A DNA stretch of 64,000 nucleotides. Origin: Parerythrobacter lacustris. Lineage in GTDB: Bacteria; Pseudomonadota; Alphaproteobacteria; Sphingomonadales; Sphingomonadaceae. The notes beneath the pieces were generated by a model. The model was not told the origin of the DNA, made no database searches, and saw only the letters and a list, made by a program, of their open reading frames with translations. The stretch's first letter is position 1. Each line of letters opens with the position of its first letter. Below are positions 52,641 through 61,954 of this stretch, in pieces. Where the stretch lies: assembly GCF_024626475.1 (NCBI RefSeq), contig NZ_JANKHH010000004.1, forward strand, positions 62,001 to 126,000. Direction: 5' to 3'. The translations under genes and the position numbers were made by a program.

Positions 52641-53513
52641 ATGTCATTGCGTGCGCAAATCCTGCTGGTTTTTCTCGTACCGGTTTTTCTGGTCGGCGGG
52701 CTGGTGGCGTTCGGGCTGACGATACCGATCCCCCATCTTGGCCGCGCCTATGTCATCAAGTTCGATTTGCCCGAGGCGGGATCGCCCGTCGACCTGCCCG
52801 AGATCCTCGGGCCGGAGGATCGTTCGCGGCCCTTGATAGTGATCGATGCAGGTCATGGCGGCAAGGACCCGGGTGCCAGCGGCGCGGGATTCCGCGAGAA
52901 GGATGTCGTGCTGGGACTCGCCATCGCCCTGCGCGACGAGTTGCTCCGGCAGGGCGGGGTGCGCGTCGCCCTGACTAGGAGTGACGACCGCTTCCTTGTG
53001 CTGGAGGAACGCCCGGAGATCGCGCGCCGCCTCAATGCCGACCTGTTCATCTCGATCCACGCGGACTCCGCCGGTGAAATCCGCGATGTCAGCGGCGCCA
53101 GCATCTATACCCTGTCGAGCGAAGCTTCGAGCGAGGCGGCTGCTCGTTTCGCCGAACGGGAGAATAACGCCGACCGGGTCAATGGTGTGGCCTTGGAGGG
53201 GACGAGCGACGAGGTAAGCACCATTCTGGTCGAACTTGCGCAGCGCCGGGTGCAGGAAACCAGCGCCGAATTTGCTGTCCTGATCACGCGCGAAGGGCAG
53301 GGCACGCTGCGCTTCCACCCGCAGGCGCGCCGCTCGGCGGCGCTGGCCGTGCTGCGCGCGCCGGATGTCCCTGCGGTGCTCTACGAATCCGGCTACATCA
53401 CCAACCCGGCCGATGCCGCACGACTGACCTCCGAGCAGGGCAAGCAAGATTTCGCCGAAGCGATGGCCCGCGCGATCCGCATCTTCTTCGCCCGGCAGTC
53501 GGGTTCGACGTGA
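52641..53513 (+). CDS. N-acetylmuramoyl-L-alanine amidase (AmiC-like, Amidase_3)
   Basis: A 290-residue zinc amidase cutting the bond between MurNAc and the stem peptide, needed for daughter-cell separation. An N-terminal hydrophobic anchor or signal (about 5-30). Zinc ligands and catalytic residues: IDAGHGGKDPG near 70, REKDVVLGLA near 87, FISIHADS near 137, YESGYITNPADA near 249. No AMIN domain is seen. It lies 73 bases upstream of the PBP1A gene in the same direction, so both probably work together in wall remodelling. Confidence 0.93.
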   Translation: MSLRAQILLVFLVPVFLVGGLVAFGLTIPIPHLGRAYVIKFDLPEAGSPVDLPEILGPEDRSRPLIVIDAGHGGKDPGASGAGFREKDVVLGLAIALRDELLRQGGVRVALTRSDDRFLVLEERPEIARRLNADLFISIHADSAGEIRDVSGASIYTLSSEASSEAAARFAERENNADRVNGVALEGTSDEVSTILVELAQRRVQETSAEFAVLITREGQGTLRFHPQARRSAALAVLRAPDVPAVLYESGYITNPADAARLTSEQGKQDFAEAMARAIRIFFARQSGST

Positions 53514-53586
53514 TGCAAAGCCCCCGTAGATAAGCCTCAAACCGGCTGGCGCGATGCGGAATCGGCGTGCTAAAGGCCCGGTCACC

Positions 53587-56136
53587 ATGGCTGAAAGCAC
53601 GCTTCAATCGATCAGTTACCGCATCCGGCGCGAGGCCAGCGGTGTCTTCAATTGGGTGAAGGCTAAGACCCGTCCGGTGAACGAGTGGTTCGGTCGCAAT
53701 TGGCGGCACAAGCGCTGGTTCCGCTGGCTGAGTTCAGCACTGGGCGCGTTCCTGCTGGTGTTTCTGGCTGGCTACATAGTGCTCACGCGCAATCTGCCCG
53801 ATGTCGAAACGCTGCGCGACTACCAGCCGCCGCTGCCCACGGTGGTGCGCGGCTACGACGGCGAAATCGTTCACAGCTATGCCCGCGACCGGCGAGTCCA
53901 GTTGCAATATGCCGATTTCCCTGAACCGCTGATCGAGGCGTTCCTTGCGGCGGAGGACAAGACCTTCTTCAGCCACGGCGGGATCGACGCGGGCGGGCTG
54001 TTTGGCGCAGTCATCGACTATGTCAGCAAGATGGGCAGCGGCGAGCGTGCGGTCGGCGGGTCGACGATAACCCAGCAGGTGGCGAAGAACATCTTCCTGT
54101 CGAAGGAGTATTCGATCACCCGCAAGCTCCGCGAAATGATCCTGGCTCGGCGTATCGAAGGCGTGCTGAGCAAGGAGGAAATTCTCGAGCTTTACCTCAA
54201 CGAAATTCCGCTCGGCCGCCGCAGTTTCGGAGTCCAGGCGGCGGCGAGGACATATTTCGACAAGGATGTTGCCGATCTCGAACTGCAAGAGGCAGCGTTC
54301 CTCGCGATCCTGCCCAAGGCACCCGAGACCTACAGCCGCGAAAAGAATTTCGACGAAGCAATCTCGCGGCGCAATTTCGTCCTCGACCAGATGGCAGAGA
54401 ACGAGTTCGTCACCCCGGCCGAGGCCGCCGCTGCCAAGGCAGCGCCGCTCGGCATCGTACCAGCACGCACCCAGCGTTCGGCAGATGCGGGTTACTTTCT
54501 CGAGGAGGTGCGGCGGCAACTGCTCGAAGACTTCGGCGAAACAGCCGAGAATGGCCCCAACAGCGTCTACGCCGGCGGCCTGTGGGTGCGGACCTCGCTC
54601 GACCCTGAGTTGCAGGCTGCCGCACGCGACGCGCTGCGCCAGGGCCTCATCCGTTACCACGCAGGAAGAGGCTGGAGCGGCCCACTCGCAACGATCGATT
54701 TCGACGACGGGCCGTGGGCCAGTCAACTGGCTGCGTCACCGCTTGGCATCAATTACCAGAACTGGCGCGTCGGCGTTGTCACCGAACGCAATGGCGGGAG
54801 CGCGCAAGTCGGATTTTCCGACGGCAAGACCGCACCGCTCACCGGATTGCCGCAGGCGATCAAGGTGGGCGATGTTACCGCAGTTCGGCCGTCGGGCAAC
54901 GGCTATGCGGTTGGTACGGTACCCGCCGTCTCCGGCGGATTTGTCGCGCAGGCACCGCAGACCGGGAGAATTCTTGCGATGCAGGGCGGGTTTGACGACC
55001 GGCTGTCGGACTTCAACCGCGCCACACAGGCGGACCGCCAGCCTGGTTCGACGATCAAGCCATTCGTCTATGCCTCCGGGCTCGACAACGGCATGACCCC
55101 GGCGAGCGAGATTCCCGACCAGACATATTGCTATTACCAAGGCTCGAACCTCGGCGAGAAGTGCTTCCGCAACTCCGGTGGCGGCGGGGGCGGCGTGCAC
55201 ACCATGCGGTGGGGGCTGGAGCAGTCGCGCAACCTGATGACGATCCACATCGCGATGGAGACGGGCATGCCCAAGGTGATCGACACCTTCGAGACGATGG
55301 GCATCGCGGACGAGGGCGTTTACAAGCCGTATCCCGCCTTCGCGCTGGGCGCGGGCGAGACCAAGGTGATCAATATCGTCAATGCCTATTCGGCGTTGGC
55401 AAACCACGGCAGACTCAACCGGCCGACGCTGATCGACTATGTTCAGGACCGCAAGGGCAAGGTTATCTGGCGCGCCGACCAGCGCGATTGCAACCGGTGC
55501 GACATGGAAGAGTGGGACGGCAAGCCGATGCCGCGCTTCGGCTTGTCGGGCGTGCAGGCGATGGACCCGCGCACTGCCTACCAGACCGTCCATATGCTCG
55601 AAGGCGTGATCCAGCGCGGGACAGCGACCGTGCTGCGCAGCCTCGACATGCCGATGTTCGGCAAGACGGGGACCACCACCGGGCCGACCGACGTATGGTT
55701 CATCGGCGGTACCTCGGACCTCATCGCCGGGGTTTATCTGGGATATGACACGCCGCGCAATCTGGGCGGCTATGCGCAGGGCGGCACGGTTTCGGCACCA
55801 ATCATCAAGGCGTTTTTCGAGAAGGCCAAGCCAAAGCTGCGGCCCGAACCCTTCGTTGCCCCGGCGGGTGTACGGATGGTGCGGGTCGATCGCCTCTCAG
55901 GCAAGCGCGTGTTCGATGGCTGGCCGACCGGTGATCCCAAGGGCTCGATCATCTGGGAAGCCTTCAAGCCCGACACCGAACCACCCCGGGCGACCCGGCG
56001 CGATGAAATCGAAGCCAAGCGGCAGGAAATTCTCGCGCTTATCAGGCGCGGGCAGCGGGCGGCACGCACCGAAGAGCAGGAAGTCGTCGAGACCGACCAG
56101 CAGGACTTCGTCGAAGGTCAGGGCGGCATCTACTGA
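53587..56136 (+). CDS. mrcA: penicillin-binding protein 1A (bifunctional glycosyltransferase/transpeptidase)
   Basis: An 849-residue class A PBP. One transmembrane helix (about 47-66) follows a basic cytoplasmic tail. The GT51 domain has AAEDKTFFSHGGID near 122, GGSTITQQVAKNIFLS near 156 and RKLREMILARRIE near 178. The transpeptidase domain has the active serine in QPGSTIKPF near 487, the SRN motif in EQSRNLMT, and the KTG box GKTGTTTGPTDVWF near 695. The C-terminal 80 residues are charged. Start MAESTLQS (53587) is preferred over the in-frame upstream start. Confidence 0.95.
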   Translation: MAESTLQSISYRIRREASGVFNWVKAKTRPVNEWFGRNWRHKRWFRWLSSALGAFLLVFLAGYIVLTRNLPDVETLRDYQPPLPTVVRGYDGEIVHSYARDRRVQLQYADFPEPLIEAFLAAEDKTFFSHGGIDAGGLFGAVIDYVSKMGSGERAVGGSTITQQVAKNIFLSKEYSITRKLREMILARRIEGVLSKEEILELYLNEIPLGRRSFGVQAAARTYFDKDVADLELQEAAFLAILPKAPETYSREKNFDEAISRRNFVLDQMAENEFVTPAEAAAAKAAPLGIVPARTQRSADAGYFLEEVRRQLLEDFGETAENGPNSVYAGGLWVRTSLDPELQAAARDALRQGLIRYHAGRGWSGPLATIDFDDGPWASQLAASPLGINYQNWRVGVVTERNGGSAQVGFSDGKTAPLTGLPQAIKVGDVTAVRPSGNGYAVGTVPAVSGGFVAQAPQTGRILAMQGGFDDRLSDFNRATQADRQPGSTIKPFVYASGLDNGMTPASEIPDQTYCYYQGSNLGEKCFRNSGGGGGGVHTMRWGLEQSRNLMTIHIAMETGMPKVIDTFETMGIADEGVYKPYPAFALGAGETKVINIVNAYSALANHGRLNRPTLIDYVQDRKGKVIWRADQRDCNRCDMEEWDGKPMPRFGLSGVQAMDPRTAYQTVHMLEGVIQRGTATVLRSLDMPMFGKTGTTTGPTDVWFIGGTSDLIAGVYLGYDTPRNLGGYAQGGTVSAPIIKAFFEKAKPKLRPEPFVAPAGVRMVRVDRLSGKRVFDGWPTGDPKGSIIWEAFKPDTEPPRATRRDEIEAKRQEILALIRRGQRAARTEEQEVVETDQQDFVEGQGGIY

Positions 56137-56215
56137 CGGCCGGAGCGGGCGGGGCTTCCCTTTACAATCCAATTCCGTCCGCTAAGCGGGCCGCCAATCT
56201 GTTGGAGTGAACGCC

Positions 56216-57343
56216 ATGCGTGCCGAAGGGCAGGCCCATATCGACCGGATCGAAGCCGCGCTGCAACTCGTCCGCCAGTCGCTCGACTGGGAGCGTGCTT
56301 TGCGCCGGCTGGAGGAACTGAATTCCCGCGTACAAGACCCTTCGCTGTGGGACAATCCGAAGGAAGCGCAGGCGATCGGCCGCGAACAGAAGCAGCTCGA
56401 AACCTCGGTCAATACGGTGAAGGCGATCTCAAGCGAGATGGCCGACGCGATCGAATTCGTCGAGATGGGTGAGGCGGAAGGCGACGACGACATCGTCGCC
56501 GAGGGACTTGCCACGCTCGCCAGCCTCGCCGAACGGGCGGATGCCGACAAGGTACAGGCGCTCCTTTCCGGCGAGGCAGATGGCAACGATACCTATCTCG
56601 AAATCCACGCCGGCGCAGGCGGTACGGAGAGCCAGGACTGGGCCGAGATGCTGTTCCGAATGTATGCCCGCTGGGCCGAACGCAAGGGCTTCAAGGTCGA
56701 AACGGTCGAATACCAGGCGGGCGATGCCGCAGGGATCAAGTCCGCAACGCTGCTGTTCAAGGGTGAAAACGCCTATGGCTATGCCAAGACCGAGAGCGGG
56801 GTGCATCGGCTGGTGCGCATCAGCCCCTACGACAGCAGCGCGCGGCGCCACACCAGCTTCAGCTCGGTGTGGGTCTATCCGGTGATCGACGACACGGTCG
56901 ACATCGAGATCAACCCGGCCGACCTCAAGATCGACACTTACCGCGCGTCGGGCGCCGGCGGGCAGCACGTCAATACGACCGATTCCGCCGTCCGCATCAC
57001 CCACCAACCCAGCGGCATCGTGGTCGCCAGCCAGGTCGACCGCAGCCAGCACAAGAACCGCGACATCGCGATGGGCATGCTGCGCGCACGCCTTTACGAA
57101 GAGGAAATGCGCCGGCGCGAGGAGGCAGCAAGCGCCGAGCATTCGTCGAAGAGCGATATCGGCTGGGGCCACCAGATCCGCAGCTACGTCCTCCAGCCAT
57201 ACCAGATGGTGAAGGATCTGCGCACCGGTGTAACCTCGACAAACCCGGATGCCGTGCTCGACGGGGCGCTGGACGACTTCATCGCCGCCTCGCTGGCGCA
57301 GCGTGTCACGGGTGAGACCGTCGACGTTGAGGACGTGGAATAG
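56216..57343 (+). CDS. prfB: peptide chain release factor 2
   Basis: A 375-residue RF2 recognising UGA and UAA. The GGQ hydrolysis motif is ASGAGGQHVNTTDSAVRI near 243; the codon-recognition loop reads SPYDSSARRHTSF near 204, with SPY in place of the SPF tripeptide of E. coli. The reading frame is continuous, so the programmed +1 frameshift used for autoregulation in many bacteria is absent. ATG 56216 has GGAG eight bases before it; GTG 56207 is too close to that site. Confidence 0.95.
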   Translation: MRAEGQAHIDRIEAALQLVRQSLDWERALRRLEELNSRVQDPSLWDNPKEAQAIGREQKQLETSVNTVKAISSEMADAIEFVEMGEAEGDDDIVAEGLATLASLAERADADKVQALLSGEADGNDTYLEIHAGAGGTESQDWAEMLFRMYARWAERKGFKVETVEYQAGDAAGIKSATLLFKGENAYGYAKTESGVHRLVRISPYDSSARRHTSFSSVWVYPVIDDTVDIEINPADLKIDTYRASGAGGQHVNTTDSAVRITHQPSGIVVASQVDRSQHKNRDIAMGMLRARLYEEEMRRREEAASAEHSSKSDIGWGHQIRSYVLQPYQMVKDLRTGVTSTNPDAVLDGALDDFIAASLAQRVTGETVDVEDVE

Positions 57344-57403
57344 GTGCTCTGGCCAGCAGCGTTGCCATTTGCGCAACTTGCCGGTGCCGCCTAGATGTTA
57401 TCC

Positions 57404-58147
57404 ATGACCCGCGCCGCGCTCCTCGCTCTCGTGCTACCTGTCGCGCTCGCCGCCATATCCTGCACGCCGCCTGCGTCCGATCGCCGCGAATCCTCGCGGC
57501 AGTTCCCGGAGCCTGACCGCCCGGTTTCCTCGCTCGGCTCGAACGAGTTCTCGACCGAAACCACGCGTGACAATCGCGGTGAAGCGGAGACGGTGATGGA
57601 TCTCGCCGGAATTGAGACCGGCATGACGGTGGCCGATATCGGGGCCGGCGAAGGCTATTATACCGTCCGCCTCGCCGACCGAGTGGGCAAGGGCGGACGC
57701 GTGCTGGCGCAGGATATCGACGATGCCGCGCTCGGGCGGCTCGGCACGCGGATCGAGCGCGAGCGGTTCGACAATGTCTCGATCAAGCTCGGCGCTCCGG
57801 ACGATCCACGACTGCCCGAGAACAGCTTCGACCGGATATTCCTCGTCCACATGTACCACGAGGTGCAGGAGCCTTACGCGTTCCTGTGGCGGATGTGGCC
57901 CGCGCTCCGCGAAAACGGACAGATCATCGTGGTCGATGTCAACCGGCCGACCGACCAGCACGGGATCGATCCGTTGCTGTTGTCGTGCGAATTCCGCAGC
58001 GCCGGGTTCGAACTGGTGGCATTCAAGGACAAGCCTGAGCTTGCGGGGTACTATGCACAGTTCAAGCGAGCCGCTAACAGGCCCGAGCCAAAAGACATAA
58101 AGCCGTGCCGAGGGTCGCCGCAAGATGCGGGCAATGCAACCGGCTGA
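57404..58147 (+). CDS. exported methyltransferase-like lipoprotein
   Basis: A 247-residue protein with a signal peptide and possible lipobox (LAAISC, cysteine near residue 20), followed by a class I SAM methyltransferase domain: VADIGAGEGYYTVRLADRVG near 75 (motif I), LAQDIDDAAL (II), RIFLVHMYHEVQEP near 145 and GQIIVVDVNRP near 172. Domain and export signal both look real, which is odd because SAM is cytoplasmic. The domain may bind another ligand. Two ATGs (57395, 57404) are close; both keep the signal. Confidence 0.82.
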   Translation: MTRAALLALVLPVALAAISCTPPASDRRESSRQFPEPDRPVSSLGSNEFSTETTRDNRGEAETVMDLAGIETGMTVADIGAGEGYYTVRLADRVGKGGRVLAQDIDDAALGRLGTRIERERFDNVSIKLGAPDDPRLPENSFDRIFLVHMYHEVQEPYAFLWRMWPALRENGQIIVVDVNRPTDQHGIDPLLLSCEFRSAGFELVAFKDKPELAGYYAQFKRAANRPEPKDIKPCRGSPQDAGNATG

Positions 58148-58172
58148 GGTTGCCTGAAAGAGTGGAATTGTA

Positions 58173-59579
58173 ATGAGTTTCAAGGGACTGAGCCCGATCG
58201 TTTACGGCGGCCGCGAAGTGTGGCCGCTGGTTGAGGGGGGCAAGGGCGTGTCGGCCACCAATCATCTGAGTTCGGGCGCGTGGGCCGCTGCCGGCGGCAT
58301 CGGCACGGTCAGCGCGGTCAATGCAGACAGCTACGACGAGGACGGCAACCCGGTCCCCCAAGTCTACCCCCAAGCAACCCGCAAGGAGCGTTTCGAGCAG
58401 CTCGTTCGCTATGCGATCGACGGTGCCACCGAACAGGTGAAGCGCGCGCACGAGATTGCCGGGGGCAAGGGCGCGATCAACATCAATGTGTTGTGGGAAA
58501 TGGGCGGCGCCCCGCAGGTGCTCGAGGGCGTGCTCGAGAACTGCAAGGGCCTGATTACCGGCGTCACCTGCGGTGCAGGCATGCCCTACAAGCTGGCCGA
58601 GATCGCCCAGCGCCACAACGTGCATTATCTCCCTATCATCAGCTCGGCGCGCGCCTTCCGCGCGCTGTGGAAGCGCAGCTATTCCAAGGTGCCCGAACTG
58701 ATGGCGGCGGTGGTCTATGAAGACCCGTGGCTGGCCGGCGGGCACAATGGCCTGTCCAATGCCGAGGACCCGCGCGTGCCGGAAGACCCGTACCCCCGGG
58801 TCAAGGCGCTGCGCGAGACCATGCGCGCCGAGGGTGTGTCGGAGGATACTGCTATCGTCATGGCTGGGGGAGTTTGGTTCCTGCGCGAATGGAACGACTG
58901 GATCGACAATCACGAACTGGGCAAGATCGCGTTCCAGTTCGGCACACGGCCGCTACTGACGCACGAAAGCCCGATCCCGCAGGTATGGAAGGACATGCTG
59001 CGCACGGTCGAGCCGGGTGACGTGCTGCTGCACAAGTTTTCACCCACCGGTTTCTATTCGAGTGCGGTCAAGACGCCGTTCCTCTACGACCTGATCCATC
59101 GCAGCGAGCGCCAGATCCCGATCTTCAAGCGTGACGAGGAAGAGGGCACCGTGCCGCTCTCCGACCATGGCAAGGCGAAGTATTTCTGGGTCCATCCGGG
59201 CGACCAGCGCAAGGCGCTCGCCTGGATGCACGAGGGCTTCACCGAGCCGCTCAAGACGCCGGACAATACGGTGGTCTTCGTCACCCCCGAAAGCGCCGAG
59301 CAGATCCGCGCCGACCAGCAGGGGTGCATGGGCTGCCTCAGCCACTGCCAGTTCTCGAGCTGGAAGGATCACGACGATCACACCACCGGCCGCCTGGCCG
59401 ACCCGCGCAGCTTCTGCATCCAGAAGACCCTGCAGGACATCGCCCACGGCGGCGACCCGGACGAGAACCTCGCCTTCGCCGGACACGCCGCTTACCGCTT
59501 CAAGCAGGACCCGTTCTATTCGAACAACTTCACCCCCACGGTGAAGGAACTGGTGGACCGGATTCTGACCGGGGATTGA
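58173..59579 (+). CDS. NAD(P)H-dependent flavin oxidoreductase / nitronate-monooxygenase-like
   Basis: A 468-residue FMN-dependent TIM-barrel protein. Landmarks: SATNHLSSGAWAAAGGIGT near 29-47, INVLWEMGGAPQVLEG near 104, GLITGVTCGAGMPYKLAEIA near 124, HYLPIISSARAF near 152, GGHNGLS near 182 and AIVMAGGVWFLREW near 229. It is about 100 residues longer than typical enzymes; the extra C-terminal part has a cysteine group, GCMGCLSHCQFSSW near 386-399 and FCIQKTL near 413, which could bind metal or an Fe-S cluster. Its stop overlaps the start of the next gene. Confidence 0.85.
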   Translation: MSFKGLSPIVYGGREVWPLVEGGKGVSATNHLSSGAWAAAGGIGTVSAVNADSYDEDGNPVPQVYPQATRKERFEQLVRYAIDGATEQVKRAHEIAGGKGAININVLWEMGGAPQVLEGVLENCKGLITGVTCGAGMPYKLAEIAQRHNVHYLPIISSARAFRALWKRSYSKVPELMAAVVYEDPWLAGGHNGLSNAEDPRVPEDPYPRVKALRETMRAEGVSEDTAIVMAGGVWFLREWNDWIDNHELGKIAFQFGTRPLLTHESPIPQVWKDMLRTVEPGDVLLHKFSPTGFYSSAVKTPFLYDLIHRSERQIPIFKRDEEEGTVPLSDHGKAKYFWVHPGDQRKALAWMHEGFTEPLKTPDNTVVFVTPESAEQIRADQQGCMGCLSHCQFSSWKDHDDHTTGRLADPRSFCIQKTLQDIAHGGDPDENLAFAGHAAYRFKQDPFYSNNFTPTVKELVDRILTGD

Positions 59580-60286
59580 TGATAGTGGCGGCAGGCGACC
59601 GACCGGCCACGCCGCCGCCCCTCCGCAATGTATGGCGGGAGTTTGCCGCCGCTCCCAAGCTTGCGATAGGGCCTCTGCGACCACCCGTCACCATATCGGG
59701 GGCTGGGCGGGGACGACCGGTTATGGTCATTCCCGGGATGATGTCTGGAGACAGCTCGACAGCCTATCTGCGCCGGTCGCTCGAGGCTTCGGGATTCGAC
59801 GTGCGCAAGTCGGGCATCACCTTCCAAACAGGCATCGAAGCGACGCGGTTCGGGAGCCTTCAGGCACGCGTTTTGAATATTCGCGAGGCAACCGGCAAGA
59901 AGCCGTTGCTGGTCGGGTGGAGCCTTGGCGGATTGTATGCGCGCGCGCTCGCCCATGCAGCGGCGAAAGATGTTGCAATGATCATGTCGCTCGGTTCCCC
60001 TTTTTCGGGCCCTCGGACCGCCAATCGTGCATGGCGGCTCTACAATCTCGTCAACGACCATTCGGTTGATAGTCCGCCGATCGCAATCGATGTGTCGTGC
60101 AAACCGCCGGTGTTTACGATAGCCGCTTGGTCGCGTCGGGACGGGATCGTCTCGGTTGCCAGCGCCCAAGGCTTGCCTGAGGAAAGCGACGAGACGCTCG
60201 AACTCCCCGGCTCCCATTTCGACTTGGGCACGTCGAGTCGCTGCGTGCGCCCAGTAATCGAGCGCCTGGGCAGGGTGCCCGAATAG
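59579..60286 (+). CDS. alpha/beta hydrolase (lipase/esterase-like)
   Basis: A 235-residue hydrolase. The oxyanion/lid region is PVMVIPGMMSGDSSTAYLRR near 48-67, the nucleophile elbow is VGWSLGGLYAR near 113 (G-x-S-x-G), the acid probably in AAWSRRDGIVS near 178, and the histidine in PGSHFDLG near 210. No signal peptide. It starts with an ATG overlapping the previous stop (TGATG), so coupled to the oxidoreductase gene. Substrate unknown. Confidence 0.82.
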   Translation: MIVAAGDRPATPPPLRNVWREFAAAPKLAIGPLRPPVTISGAGRGRPVMVIPGMMSGDSSTAYLRRSLEASGFDVRKSGITFQTGIEATRFGSLQARVLNIREATGKKPLLVGWSLGGLYARALAHAAAKDVAMIMSLGSPFSGPRTANRAWRLYNLVNDHSVDSPPIAIDVSCKPPVFTIAAWSRRDGIVSVASAQGLPEESDETLELPGSHFDLGTSSRCVRPVIERLGRVPE

Positions 60287-60289
60287 GGC

Positions 60290-61306
60290 CTAGACCAGCG
60301 CATCCAGCACCTGGTCTGGCGGTCTGTGTCCGTCGGCCCAGAAGCGGATGTTGGCGATCACCTTGGCGCCCGATGCCTCGCGGCCTTCGCGGGTAGCGCT
60401 GCCGATGTGGGGGAGAGTCATCACATTGGGATGCGCGAGAAGGCGCGGGTCGACCTGCGGTTCGTCCGGATAGACGTCGAGACCGGCCCCGGCGAGCTTG
60501 CCCGATTCCAGTGCCGCGATCAGCGCCTCCTGATCGACCAGCTCGCCTCGCGCGGTGTTGATGAAGGATGCCCCCTCCGGCATCAGGCCGAACCGCCGTG
60601 CATCCATGAAGCCGATGGTCGAAGCGGTGGCCGGACAATGCAGCGTCAAAATGTCGGCCGCGGCGATCAGATCGTCGACATTCTCGACATAGCGCGCGCC
60701 GAACATCGATTCGAGCGCCCGCGGCAGCGGCTTGCGGTTGTGATAGGCGATTTCCAGCCCGAAGGCGCGAGCGCGGTGCGCGACCGCCTGCCCAATCCGG
60801 CCCATGCCGACGATGCCGAGGACCTTGCCGCCCAGCTGCCTGCCCAGCATCCGCGACGGGGCCCAGCCGGTCCATTCGCCGCTCCGCACCAGTGCTACGC
60901 CCTCGCGGACCCGGCGCGGCACGCCGATGATCATCTCCATCGTGATATCGGCGGTATCGTCGGTGAACACGCCCGGCGTGTTGGTGACCATGATCCCGCG
61001 GTCGCGCGCGGCCTTCAGGTCGATATGGTCGGTTCCCGCGCCGAAATTGGCGATCAGGCCGAGCCGGTCGCTCGCTCCGGCGATCAGTTCGGCATCGATG
61101 CGGTCGGTCACCGTGGGGACGAGCACGTCGCAATCCTGCATCGCTGCGGAAAGCTGATCGCGGGTGAGGGGTTCGTCGCCAACGTTTAGCACTGCATCGA
61201 ACAACTCGCCCATGCGCGCTTCGACGCTCGGCATCAGGTGGCGAGTGACAATGACGCGAGGGCTGCCTTCGACGCGGCGGGACGATCGATTGTGCGCGGA
61301 ATCCAT
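60290..61306 (-). CDS. D-2-hydroxyacid dehydrogenase (glyoxylate/hydroxypyruvate reductase-like)
   Basis: A 338-residue NAD(P)-dependent dehydrogenase. ANFGAGTDHIDLKAARDRGI near 84 leads into the NAD loop LGIVGMGRIGQAVAHRA near 161. The catalytic arginine is in NTARGELVD near 245, Glu in LDVYPDEPQVD near 274 and His in LPHIGSATREGR near 296. Predicted to reduce glyoxylate or hydroxypyruvate. Start MDSAHN (61306). Its end meets the hydrolase end with a three-base gap (convergent). Confidence 0.92.
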   Translation of the reverse strand: MDSAHNRSSRRVEGSPRVIVTRHLMPSVEARMGELFDAVLNVGDEPLTRDQLSAAMQDCDVLVPTVTDRIDAELIAGASDRLGLIANFGAGTDHIDLKAARDRGIMVTNTPGVFTDDTADITMEMIIGVPRRVREGVALVRSGEWTGWAPSRMLGRQLGGKVLGIVGMGRIGQAVAHRARAFGLEIAYHNRKPLPRALESMFGARYVENVDDLIAAADILTLHCPATASTIGFMDARRFGLMPEGASFINTARGELVDQEALIAALESGKLAGAGLDVYPDEPQVDPRLLAHPNVMTLPHIGSATREGREASGAKVIANIRFWADGHRPPDQVLDALV

Positions 61307-61405
61307 GTCGGCGGGGCTAAGCTGGGGGCGTCTGACGGTCAAGCCGCTTGCGCAAGCGATGCGTCCCGCTTGAAGCACCCCCGTCGCTCGTTCTAGGGGA
61401 AGGGC

Positions 61406-61876
61406 ATGACCATGCGAATCCTAGCCGCGGCCCTTATCCTCCTGGCCGCCCTGGCGACTCCCGGCTCGGCGCAGGATCGGGAGGTTCCCTATTGGGCCAC
61501 GATCAAGACCGACGAGCTCAACATGCGGGTCGGGCCGAGCGTGGAATACAAGATCGCCTGGGTCTACAAGCGCAAGGGGCTGCCGGTGAAGGTGATCCGG
61601 GTGGTCGAGGGCTGGCGGCTGATCCGTGACCACGACGGCGACGAGGGCTGGGTCACCGCCAACCTGCTCTCCGCCGAGCGCGGCGGGCTGGTTGTCGGCG
61701 AGGGGTTGGTGGCAATGCGCGAAAGCCCAAGTTCCGCCAGCAAACTGCGCTGGAACGCCCAACCGGGAGTAGTCGGAAAGCTGGGCGAGTGCGAAGCCGG
61801 TTGGTGCCGGTTCGATGTCGCCGGGCGCGCCGGTTGGGTCGAAGCCGGACGGTTGTGGGGTGCCGGCGAGCCCTGA
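61406..61876 (+). CDS. secreted SH3-domain protein
   Basis: A 156-residue exported protein with a signal peptide (cleavage near GSAQ, residue 23). Two bacterial SH3 repeats follow: TDELNMRVGPSVEYKIAWVYKRKGLPVKVI (start of first, about 37-66, described by TDELNMRVGP and VYKRKGLPVKV) and GLVAMRESPSSASKL near 101. GDEGWVTANLL and AGWVEAGRLWG close each unit. Such domains bind cell-wall peptide. It is followed by a strong hairpin terminator. Confidence 0.88.
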   Translation: MTMRILAAALILLAALATPGSAQDREVPYWATIKTDELNMRVGPSVEYKIAWVYKRKGLPVKVIRVVEGWRLIRDHDGDEGWVTANLLSAERGGLVVGEGLVAMRESPSSASKLRWNAQPGVVGKLGECEAGWCRFDVAGRAGWVEAGRLWGAGEP

Positions 61877-61904
61877 TCCGCTCTATTCGGCCGCCACCAA
61901 CAAT

Positions 61905-61931
61905 AAGGGGCGGCACCAATTGCCGCCCCTT
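61905..61931. terminator. bidirectional hairpin terminator
   Basis: AAGGGGCGGCA (61905-61915), loop CCAAT, TGCCGCCCCTT (61921-61931): an 11-base perfect stem, followed by TTGG on the plus strand and AA-rich TTATTG on the other. It lies between the convergent SH3 gene and a lipoprotein gene and serves both. Confidence 0.85.
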
Positions 61932-61954
61932 TGGTATTTACCGGTGATGGCAGT

